Below, piece after piece: positions 27,839 to 39,800 of a stretch of 64,000 bases of DNA. Position 1 is the first letter of the stretch. Each line of letters begins with the position of its first letter. Origin of the DNA: Pyxicephalus adspersus. Its lineage: Eukaryota > Chordata > Amphibia > Anura > Pyxicephalidae. A program made the translations under genes and the position numbers. The stretch covers positions 40,423,839-40,487,838 of the forward strand of contig NC_092859.1 of NCBI RefSeq assembly GCF_032062135.1, written 5' to 3'. The notes beneath the pieces are model-generated. The model was not told where the DNA came from, did no database searches, and worked only from the letters and a program-made list of their open reading frames with translations.

Positions 27839-30800
27839 CGCCACGGCTGGACGGGGTGGGAAATTCAAAATCCATTTGTATTGCATTCAATACAAAATAA
27901 CTGTATTGAATGCAATACATTGGATTTTTATGTGTAAAAGCAGTACATTGTGTCAAGAACATTTTACAGCATGTATAATACTATGAGTATAATATATATA
28001 TATATTTTTTTAAATATATAGATTTTGAATTTATTCAATTTATTGTTTTTAAAACTTTATTATACTCATACTATTATATTATACTGTAAAATAAATTTTC
28101 ATGAAAAACAATGTACCGCTTTTAGACATATAAAACCGGAACAGAAATGAACCGTTAGGGAGGTCTTCCCATTGTCTTATTCAACTACACATTGGTGGTA
28201 AAATCATTCATGTTTTGGAAAGATTTTTCAGAAGAAAGATTGGTCTAAAATGGTCATTATGTCCAGTCACAAAGGTGTCTGTGGTTAGGTGCAGACACAA
28301 ACGTTATAAAACAAATGGTTATTTCCTTTGGATACCTTAGCAGATGGCTCTTCATCGCTTTCCGATTCCTCCTCAGAGCTCTCATCTGCTGGTTGAGTTG
28401 TTTTTAATGGGCTCTTAAATTTGGCCAATACAGATTCCTTTTTAGCTCCCCCAGAAGGAGTTTTTGGCTGAGACAGTAGAACTGTAGCAGGTTTCTGATA
28501 ACAAAATAAAAAAAAAATTGAATTTAAAAAAAATACTGCAGTACATTTTTGGCCATTTTAAGGAGCTTTTATCATAAATGTGATCGGTCTACTGCTACTT
28601 TTCAACAAAAGCCATGTGACAGGAAATCAAGTAGGTGTAGCATTTACATTTAAACATTTTTTGGAGAGTCGGGTTTACATGCGATAAGCTACTTTACAAA
28701 TTAGTTTTTGCCCCTATTGAACCTTTCTCAGCTAATCAATGTTTGACTAAGAAAAGGCTGTTACTAGTAATGTGATTTATTGTTATTCTTCATCACACAA
28801 CACCAAAAAAAATAAAAATAAAAAAACATTCATGTTTTGGAAAGAAAGACTGGTTACAAATTGTCATTATGTGTGGACATCAAAGAGTCTACAGTTAGGT
28901 AAAGGCACAGTGACTTTATATATAAATAAAATACATTTTTTTTTTTTTTTTTTTAGATACCTTAGCAGCTGGCTCTTCATCGCTGTCTGACTCTTCCTCA
29001 GAGCTCTCATCTGCTGGTTGAATTGTTTTTACTGGGCTCTTAGATTTAGCCAAAACAGATTCCTTTTTAGCTCCCCCAGAAGGAGTTTTTGGCTGAGACA
29101 GAGTAACTGTGGCAGGTTTCTGATCAAACAAAAGAATTCAAAGTTACCATTTGAAGAAATTAATGGATTAAAAAATTATATATTTTAGTTACAAAAAAGT
29201 TATTTTTTTTTGCCAAATGTATTAACCCCCTAGCGGTAATCCCAAGTCACACGGGGTAACTTTAGAAGCCCTCTTACCTTTGCCCCGCGCTCCAGCAGCG
29301 ATCCGATGGTCCCGCTGTGATGCCGGTCCATCGGGGGCCAAGTAATCTGCTTTTAAATACCACCTGGGTCCCGGCCACACCGCCGCTCGCATCAGCAGTG
29401 AGATTGCGAAGCACAATGCAGGACTTCTGCATTGTGCTTCACATCTCACTGCAGATGCAAGTAGCAATAGTAAATTCTGGGGGTGATGCCAGCTGGCACC
29501 ACCCCCGGAATTTGCTATTGCTGCTCACATCTCCTGGAAGATGCGATGCACAATGCAGAAGGTCTGGGGTGAAGGGTGAGGGGGGCGGGACATCCCCCAC
29601 TCGCATCACCCAGGAGGATGTGACATCTTCTGGGTGATGCGAGTGGTGATGTATTGGGGGGTATGGCAGGACGGGAAATTTAAAAGCAGATTACAATGTA
29701 ATCTGCTTTTAAATGTGTTTTACAGTGTAAAAAAAAAAAAAAAAACACTATGCAACATACAAAAAAAATAAAATAAAAGTACATTTTTAATTTTATATTT
29801 TATTTTAAATTACATTGTTGTCCATTTCATTATTTTTTTAAATTGTTATTTATAATTATGTATTATATTATATTTTATGATTCTTATATAATAAATAAAT
29901 ATAATTATCATACCCGGGAGTTAATCCTAAGAATTACAGGCCCACAATATAAACAAACATTTCTATGCAAAAAAATTAGGATCACTTTTTACATCAAAAA
30001 ACTGACAGAATTAGAATGCTAGGGGGGGTTAATATAACAAGCTTTTTTGACCATTGAATAGGACACATATAAATGTGATATGCCTATTGTTACTGTCCAG
30101 CCATATGATATGATGGCTAACAAAGCAAATGTGGCTTTTACATTTACTCAATTGGAAGGACCAGTTATGTGGTAAGCTACCTTAAAATTTCCTTTTGTCC
30201 CCATTAACTGATGTGGGATAGTTTTGAACAAATAACAAACCTTTTATTATGCAGTTCATAGAGCTACAAAAAGCTGTGGAACCCACACACAAGAGATGAC
30301 TCTAGAGCATTAGCATGCAGCAATGAGTCATTTAGGATTTTTCAAGTAATTACTTTTTAACCCAAGTAAAGGCTGTTTTTAATAATATGTTCCCATTGTC
30401 TTTCTTCATTCACAATACTTATTAGGAAATGGTTGGGAAATAAAAACATTTGGTATAGGAAAGGCTCTTCAGAAGACGGATGAATCTAAAGATGTCAATA
30501 TGTCTGGCCACAAAGATGTCTGCAGTTAGGTGAAGACATAATACCTTTATGAAATTAAAAATAAATGTAAATAATTTTAGATACCTTAGCAGCTGGCTCT
30601 TCATCACTGTCTGACGACTCTTCGGAGCTCTCATCCACTGGTTGAGTTGTTTTTACTGGGCTCTTAGATCCAGACAATAAAGATTCCTTTTTAGAAGGAG
30701 TTTTAGGTTCAGACTGAAGAACCTCGGCAGGTTTCTGATGAAGCAAAAAGAAAAAGGAATTTTCAAGTATGCCATTTAAAGAAATTAAATACTAGAGTTC

Positions 30801-33800
30801 TTTTAGACTTTTTAAACTAATTATTTTTGAATTGAACGGCTGCTGTTGTCTTCCCGGTGTCTGGTTTTCATAACACACCATCTATTTAAGTAAATAAATC
30901 ATGTCTTTCAAAATCTTTTGGACTAACATCATCAAAGAGATTTCGGGTAGCTGAAGGCACAGTAATTTTGTACACATAAAACAATTGTTCATTTCTTCTA
31001 GATACCTTCACAGCTGGCTCTTCATCGCTCTCTGACTCCTCCTCAGAGCTCTCAACTGCTTGCGGAGTCTTTTTCACTGGGCTCTTAGATTTTGCCAATA
31101 TAGAATCCTGTTTAGATTTAGAGGGAGTTGGTTGAGACTGAAGAACTGTGGCAGGTTTCTGTTAATGAAAAAAAAAAAAAAAAAAAAAAGACATTTTAGT
31201 AGTAAATACATGTTTGTTGTTGCCAAATTTACCAAACGAAAAGCATTTTTTTGATAAATGAAATACATCTATTGTTACTTTTCAAGCAAAGGCCACGATA
31301 GTAAATCCAGTAAGTGTGCCTTTTCAATTAATTCCAGAAAAAGAGTAAAGGAGAGATTGGTTTTCATGTAGTAAGCTGCCTTATAATATACTTTTTGTTC
31401 CCTATTACCGGAGTTAGGATATTTTTGAACAATGACATTCGTAGGATATTCTTGAACAATGACATTCGCATTTTCATTAAGCAGTCTTTAAAGCTAGTAG
31501 AGTTGGAGAACCCACACACAAAAGAAAATGGTGCAGTGATGAGCCATTAAATTTTTTCAGCTTTTATTTGACCCAAGAAATCGATGCTGCTAGTAATATG
31601 TTCTTCTCTTTCATGCATAACCATAACATTTATGTTTTGGAAAAATGATTGGTTAAAAGTTGTCATTATGTCAGGCCACCAAGGTGTCTACAATTAGGTA
31701 AAGGCACAGTAACTTTATGAACATAAAATAAATTTTCTTTGATACCTTAGCAGCTGGCTCTTCATCGCTGTCCGAAGACTCGTCAGAGCTCTCAACTGCT
31801 GGCTGAGTCTTTTTGACTGGGCTCTTAGATTTAGCCAATAGAGATTCCTTTTTAGTTCCCCCAGAAGGTGTTTTTGGTTGAGGCAGGACTGTGACAGGTT
31901 TCTGATCAAGCAAAAATAAAAAAGGAATTCATATGTAACAATTTTATTGAATCAAACACTGCAGTTGTTTTGTAAACAATTTTATTCTACAGATTCCTGC
32001 TTAGTTCTCCCAGAAGGAGTTTTTGTCATCTCTTGACTCTTTCATGACAGTGGCTGCCTATAACAACTATATGACTCAGATCTAATTTTAATGCTTAAAA
32101 TGGCTTTACAGAAGATATACTAAGCACCAAGATACATCATCTGGCAAAAAGGCCTAAACATTAAATATTCATAAACAGTAATTCATATTTCCTTTAAAAA
32201 TATTTTTAGGTGCTAAACATGCACAGTTATTGTATGCATTAGAAAACTTCTCATACCTTAGCATTTGACTCTTCGTCACTGTCCGATTCCTCTTCAGAGC
32301 TCTCACTGGCTGGCTGCGTGGCTTTTAATGGGACATTAGACTTGGACGCCTGTTTAGCTGCAACCACCGAAGTTTTTGCCTGAGATAACTGAACTGCAAC
32401 CGACTTCTGATAACGTCAGAAAAACCCAAAGAATAAATTAACACGTTTTCTAAGAAATGTATGACTGGTGTACTTTTGTCATGGGCTACATTTCTAATTT
32501 GGCATTTGATCATTCACTGTGAGGCATTTCCCTTTTCTAAAATGTAAATTTCACCCATTGATATGAATATCTATGAGTAGCCCAAAATAGTCACAAAATT
32601 GAGGCTCTGCTTAGTTATTTTGCCTAGAAATCCAAAGTAAACAAAGCTAGAACATAATGCAGGCTTGGAAATGAATAAGGGCTAATCTGAGACCTAGTAA
32701 TAGGTTACTATATTGGTGCAGGGTATAGTTCTATTTTGGAAGTGCCCATAGTATGATTTTGAAAAATAACACAGTTATCAGCCCTGTTGGAACTCTATCA
32801 GCTAGTCCCCCAAATTAGACTGACATCAGGAAAGCCTTACTTTTCAGACCTTTCCAGAGCTGCACAATCAAAGATATAGGGGATACATGTTATTTTTTTT
32901 TTCTTCTTAGGTGGCCCAATATGTTTGGGAATGGATAGCTCAAGGCTTAGTTTTGGCATATAAAAGGAGAAAGTTCATTTCAATTCAATATCATAGCAGC
33001 TAGCTCACTGTCACTGTTGGACTTTTACACTGAGCTCTTATCTGCTGACTGTGCAGTTTTTAAAAGAATTTTAAACTTGGTCTGCTTGACTTTCTTTGAC
33101 AGAGTATCTGGGTGAGATGGCTGGGGTGTTGTGAAACCAAATTGGAAAAATACACAGCAAAATATTACTATTTATGTATTTTGTAAAACTAAAAAACTAT
33201 TATGTATGTATTTTGTAAAACTATTTAAAATTTAGCTTGCAGAAAGGACCAGGTTAAGTTCCAATTATAACACACACGCATACATACATATACACACACA
33301 CACACAAACAGTACATAGACATCTATCTACGTGCACACACAGGTTCAATACCTGTGCAGCTGGCTCATCATCACTGTCAGATTCCTCCTCTGTGCTCACG
33401 TGTGCTGCTTGTGTTTTTAAAGGGGTCTTAACCTTAGATGGTACCACTGGTGTCTTCTTGGTGCCTGCAGAGACGGTGCTTGCATTTGCCAAAGGTGTAG
33501 TCAAGGCAGATTTCTGATAACATAAAAAAGGGTAAACAGGAGAAAAAAAATAAAAACCCTAAAATGTTAACCTTTTAACGCAACATGGTCAGCAGAGAAT
33601 GACATTTAAAAGAATGCTCACAGGGTAATAAACTTAGCATGAAAGATTAGGTAGAAAGGTATCAAAGGTAAGTATACTTTTTTTTTTTTTTTTTTTACAT
33701 ACAAAGTGACTGTGCAGACTGTGCTAAAAGGGTTTTTAATTATTGTTTTTTATTTAAATGTGATTTCAATGAAAAGAATACAACAAAACAAAAACATCAT

Positions 33801-36800
33801 AGACCAAACACAATGAGTAAAACACTTGTTGGGAATTAGAAAATGTGTACAGAGGTATAACTACATATAAAGTATAAATCAGGGGTCACTAGGCCATTTC
33901 AGGGGTGGGCGGGTGCATACACTAGGCCTGCGAGTCCTGCCTTAATGGCTCCACCTCCCTCCAGGAAACACCCCCTGAAGTGAAATCCCTTTCCCCATAT
34001 GCATTGCGAAGGAGAGGGATTTCCCTTCAGGGAGCTTTCCCTATTTACCATGGCGGCGGCGGTATTATAGCGAACCGCGGTAAATAGGGGAGCAACAGCA
34101 AGGAGGCGTTAGGCCGGAACGAACTACTGGCTAGGCCGTATCCGGCCTAAAGGCCGGAGTTTGCCGACCCCTGGTATAAATCAACATACATACATACATA
34201 CGAGGACAAAAATGAGAAAAAGAAAAAAAACAAAAAAACAAACCATAGGGGCCACTAACCTCTCCCGGCCATCCCCCCTCCCCCTGCCCATCTTGCTCCT
34301 GTGCATGTTGTTTAGGTTTGGGAACCTGAGGTAGAGAATAAGTCAGGATGGGGGAGTAAGTAGGTATTCCAAAGGGTCCAGACTTTACTGGATTTTTCCA
34401 AGCGATATTAACTACAGTTTTAAATCTGCAGCCACATAGCCATGCAGGACAAAGCAACACATTCCTTTAACTACTGCCCTTTTCACATACTTCACACTTT
34501 CCCTACATTTTTGGCCACTTCTATTTAACTGATGAAAACCCGAAGAAATGCTCAATACTTCTAGGTTTAGAAAGCATGTGACTTTCTCCTACATAATAGT
34601 CTTGATCTTTAGTGGCTGTTGAGATATATAGAACTGTCACATGGGAGTGGAGGGAAAGTCTACAGCCCTGTGTAAATTAAAAGTCACAGGAGCTTTTCCC
34701 AATTCCTAATCAATGAACAAGATTTTTAAGGGAGAGAAAAAACTGAGAATGGTAAACTGGGGAGGACAGCAATTAACGGGTCCAAGTTTTTTCTTTTGCA
34801 CATCCATTACAAAGGCAAAATATAATGGTTCTGGGTCTTTAGATAGTTTTTAACTAATGTTTAGAGCTTTAAAATGTATATACAATATTTTTTTTTGTTT
34901 TTTTAAACTAAAAAAACACAAGCAAAGACCATTCTGAAAGAACTCAACAAAACTGATTACATTTCTAAAAAGGTAAAACCTAGAGGAAGTATGAGGAAAG
35001 AAGTTGCACCATTGACTTAATGTATATTTTATCATGAACTTTTTGGGCTCTGAATTTTTTTTTATCAAAAAAGCAGACATTTTTAATGATTACCGTTCAT
35101 ATATAGATGTCAATTTTAATACCTTAACATCTGTCTCCTCATCACTTTCTGATGTCTCTTCCTCTGAGCTCTCATCTGCTGGCTGTGATGATTTTAATGG
35201 GAGCTTAGCAGCAACCGATTGAGTCTTTTTGATGCCCACAGATGGAGTTTTTGGCTGAGATGGTGGAATAACAGAGGCATGTGTCGGTAAAACAAATAAA
35301 AGCTGTGATAGGTGTAGTAGGATACACATTGTATACCTCACATTTACACTGCCTGTCCAAAAAGTCTCATGCTGTAATATTCATTGGAATATGAAATTCC
35401 CATATAAGATGATTTTTTCTATGATTACAATGCACATTCACCTTGGTATTGTTTTAATAAGATTATGCATTGTCACAATTATTTCCTTCAAGAGCTGCAT
35501 TCATTTTTCGTTGAAAAAAAGTCGTCTTCAGCACACCCCAAACATCAATAGGGTTAAGGTGTGGACTCTGCGGTAGGGAATGTGGGACAATGATAACTCC
35601 TGGACCATTGGCACTCTTACAATCTGAGCCCAAATAATTCTGGCATTGTCATCTAGGATGATGCTGTGCCATCAAGCAAGAAAAAAATCCATACATGGAA
35701 AAAACAGACTTGCTGCTTCCTTGAAATGTTTTTAGTTGAATTTTACCTTACAAATACATCATACAGTGCTCAACCCAGAAATTTGTTTTAGCTGGGTGTG
35801 ATGAAATTTTAGGCGGGTGGCAGTCCCTGTATTGTGACCCAACTCATCAGTAATCATCCAAAAACAGCTGGGTGGTTACTGAAAAGTGCTGGGTGGTGCA
35901 CCCCGCTAAAAGGGGCTGGGGAGAACACTGTCATACATAAACACACAGATAAATAAAAACACATACCCTAACAAATCTTCAATAACTTTGCCACCTAAGA
36001 GCAGCAGCAAGCTTTTAGATATACAAAGAGACACACACACACCCCTTTTATACCTTAGCAGATAGCTCGACATCACTCTCTGAGGATTCTTCATCTGAGC
36101 TTTGGTCTACTGGCTGTGAAGCTTTGGATGAATTTTTAGCAGAAATTGCTGGCGTTGAAGGTAATGCTGGTGCTGCCTGTGTAGCACCTGAGGAAGTTGT
36201 TTTCTGCTGAGAAGATTGAAGAGTTGTTTCAATTTTGTTTTCACATTAAAGAGGGAAAACAGTTACTCACAAAGTTGCACTCAGGTGTACTGCCTTGAAT
36301 TCCTTGCAGCTAGTTTTGTTTTTCAAATGACAGCCTAGATTCTAAGCTATGCAAACACACGTAAAAATTAAGAAGTGACTGCAAACAGTACTTGTTCATA
36401 TTAAAACAAAAATATATTTTTAAAAATGTGGACATTTTCTTTGGCACTTTTAAACTACGCACTTTAGTAGCAGACTCCTCCTCACTGTCGGATGACTCTT
36501 CCTCTGAGGTCTCTTCCTCTGCCTGCGCAGCCTTGGCAGCCACCGCTGGTGTCACTGCAGACGATGTTTTCTGCTGAAAAACAAAAGGAGAATCCAAATT
36601 GATAAAAAAATTTAGGCTGAATACGACAATGTGTTAGTCACCCCTGATGTGATGTTGCTTTCCAAAATCTACCCAGAAGATAGTTATTTAAGTTGCTAAG
36701 AACTAGCATTACCTTTTCCTCTTCACTATCTGAGGTGTCACTCTCAGTTTCTGATGCCAACATTTCAGCTTTAACTGATGAAACTCTGGTTTGGGTTGCT

Positions 36801-39800
36801 GTAGCTGCTTTTTGATTTTGTCCCTTTGTAGGTTTGGTTGGTGATGCTTTTACAGCATGAGGTGTTTTATCCTAGTAAAAAGAACTCTGCAAGTTACACT
36901 TAAAATGTACTGGCTTTTTGTAAACGTGTATGCTGGAGATACCTTGCTCATTATCATAAAATAAGAACATATGGCATATAATACTGGGAATTATTAGTCT
37001 GCATGGGGGTATTCGGTGTTCCTAAAATGTCTCCCTACTCCATGTCAAGTAGCCTAAAAAATTGTCTGTAAATGTTAAACAATAAGCCTAAATTATTAAA
37101 ACTCTCAAAGACTGGAGAAGATTGTGAGTAAACCTGGGTGATCCAGCAAACCTGAACAGAACTGATTTAGGAATGAAAACACTTGCCATCCAATATCAAA
37201 TGATTATTAGGAAATTCATTCCAGGTTTTTTGATTCACTCATGGTAATCCTTCGTTCTCCCCATCCCCTTTTAGCCAGGCACACCACCTGGCACTTCAGC
37301 ATCCACCCGAATGTTTTTTGGTGGTTACAATACGGGAGCTGCCACCCGCTTACAGCTTCCTTACACCCAGCTTAATAAAATTTCTGAGAAGAACACTGTA
37401 GTCTATGGTTTCCAGTTTTGGGAAGCTACAAGATGATATTGACATGATAGGTTCCCTTTAAGGAGACATCAGGAGTCTTTGGGATTCCTAATTTCAACTG
37501 TGCACTCAACAACTAACTAATCTGTGCTTGATCTTATCCCACTCCAGGCACCGTGACAGATTTAAAAGCTCTGAACTAGGTATACCTGGGTGTACACTAC
37601 CTCTGGGTATGTGGAAGTGTTTGGATGGCATTACTTCTACAAGAAAGTCTGCATCTCAACGTATAGATGTAAAATTGTTTACATGCTGGTGTTGCCAGTG
37701 ACATAACAGTATGTGCTGCAGGCAGTAAAAGTCTGAGTACCAAAAAAAAAAAAAAAAACACAAACAAATCTATTATAAAGAGGTACAATGTATAATTAGC
37801 CTTCACTATTCTATCCAACGATCCTTTTCAACGACTAAGGACTGCACGATGCATGACCGAGTGCCATACATACAGCACCGGTGTGCTCCATGGAGAAGGG
37901 AGGGGGAGAACAACAGAGCGGCACCGTGCTGCACGCTCTCCCCTTTCGCTTCCATTACGATCGTTCGTCGTCCACCGTCCGTGGATCCTCCAGACGATGG
38001 ACGCTGTACACACGCCAGATTCCCGTCCGATATCAGCCCGAAGCCGATTATTGGACGAGAAGCATTGCAAGTGTGTACGTAGCCTTAGACTGTGGAGCAC
38101 AGTGTGAGTTTTGTGCCTTCACCCTTGATGCTAGTACAGTATGTGGAGATGCAAGTTTGGGAATTGTTGTCACTGCCAGCAAACAAAAATCAGGATTACA
38201 TTAAAAACAGCTCAAACTACCTGAAATCACACCACACACTTTGGTTTAAATTCCCCTCTCTTTGTGAAATCATTTTAAAGAATTTAAAGCAACTGTTGCT
38301 AAAATAGAAACAATGTACACACTTTAAAGATAATACTTATATTTCAAACCCCTGCTCCCTGGGCTGTGCACAACTGTATAGCAAAAAAATCCATCCTCTG
38401 GAGGAATCCAATCCAACCAATTCCTGGTCCCACCCTGAGCATAAACATCTCCCCTTTGCCTCAACATAGATACAAGTCACAATAATAATCTAGGGCTCAA
38501 CACAAGGTATGGTGGGGGAACCAGGTATCTGATAATCAGGTAAATTTACATAATAGATAGTGGCCATTGAAATAAGGGTCACTATAAGAAGACTTTTTCC
38601 TCACTTTTCCTTACTTTTTAGAAGAACAAACATTGGATTTTTTACAACTTTCTGTTCTGCAATTTTTGAAAAACTGCTGAAACCTGACCATTAAAGAAAT
38701 TATCTTTAAACCTTGTAAGAAACTAAGAGCTCCATCCGCCCCAACCCACTGGTTGTGTTGTCAGAGCAAGTGCAAGCCCTGTGGAAGAGTCATGTATCAG
38801 CATATTCTATGTTAAGCTTCTCATTCCTCAGCACCACACCCTGAAAAAGGGGTCACTGCTGCCCTATGCGTTAACACATTGGGTAAATTATGTGGACTCT
38901 GGAGGAGTGGCATGCTGGTAGAGCTTTTCCAGATTTTGCCCCTAATGGTCACAGTAACAAAGGATATTGTACGCTGTAGAGGTCTAGGAATTTACAAATT
39001 ATGGCTATAGACTATAGATATCAAAAGAGATTTTGGCTTTAGATATGAAAACAAAAAAAAGGAAAGGGGAATTGAGGAAAAAGGAAGAAAGAAGGGCTGT
39101 TAACAGATACCCTAAGGGCCAAACAAACCATTCTGAATAGGCAAAGCTCTAGCTCTTGTTTTAGGTAGCGATGGACTGGGTTTGTCTCTCACATGTCTAT
39201 TGGCTAACAAGGCAGCCCACCATAGTGATGATGCAATAATAAGATGGGATGGGGAAAGAGTAAATGTGCAAGTTCTGAAAACTGAAGCGCTGGAGATTTC
39301 CCCATTTAGAGGGGCTTGGTACTTGGACACCACAAGGCAAAAAAAGTTGAAAGCACTTGATAATGACAATTCTCCTTAAGACCTCTGCCAGGTCTGAGAC
39401 GGAGAATCTATGCCCTTACCACCAAAATAGTTAAGTTTGCCAAATTGTATGGGTATTGAACTGCCTACTGCAGATTTTAATGACCACAGTTTATTCAAAT
39501 GACCTTGAAAGGACTATATTTTATACATTATATTTGACAAAAGCACCAAACTAACCGGCTTATCAATGTCTGTCTCATCGCTGCTCTCAGAGGACTCCCC
39601 TTTTTGTGCAGCAGCTGCTGTGGCTGGAACCGTTTTGTCAGGTACAACCTTTAAAAGAATAAAGGAAGTAGTAACCAAACTGAATATCAACATTAAGGAT
39701 GAGTGCTCACAGAAGCTCATAATTTTTTGACTTGTTATATTTTACATACTGCTTGTTATATTTTATTGTTCTTAAAAAAATCTAGAGCACCTTTATTGAT

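Noticed and set aside
27624..27986. His-Thr and Cys-Val repeat frames
   Set aside because: Translations of the GT microsatellite.
21732..31901. CRISPR-like regularly spaced repeats
   Set aside because: The repeats are 150-160 base exons with splice sites in an animal gene.
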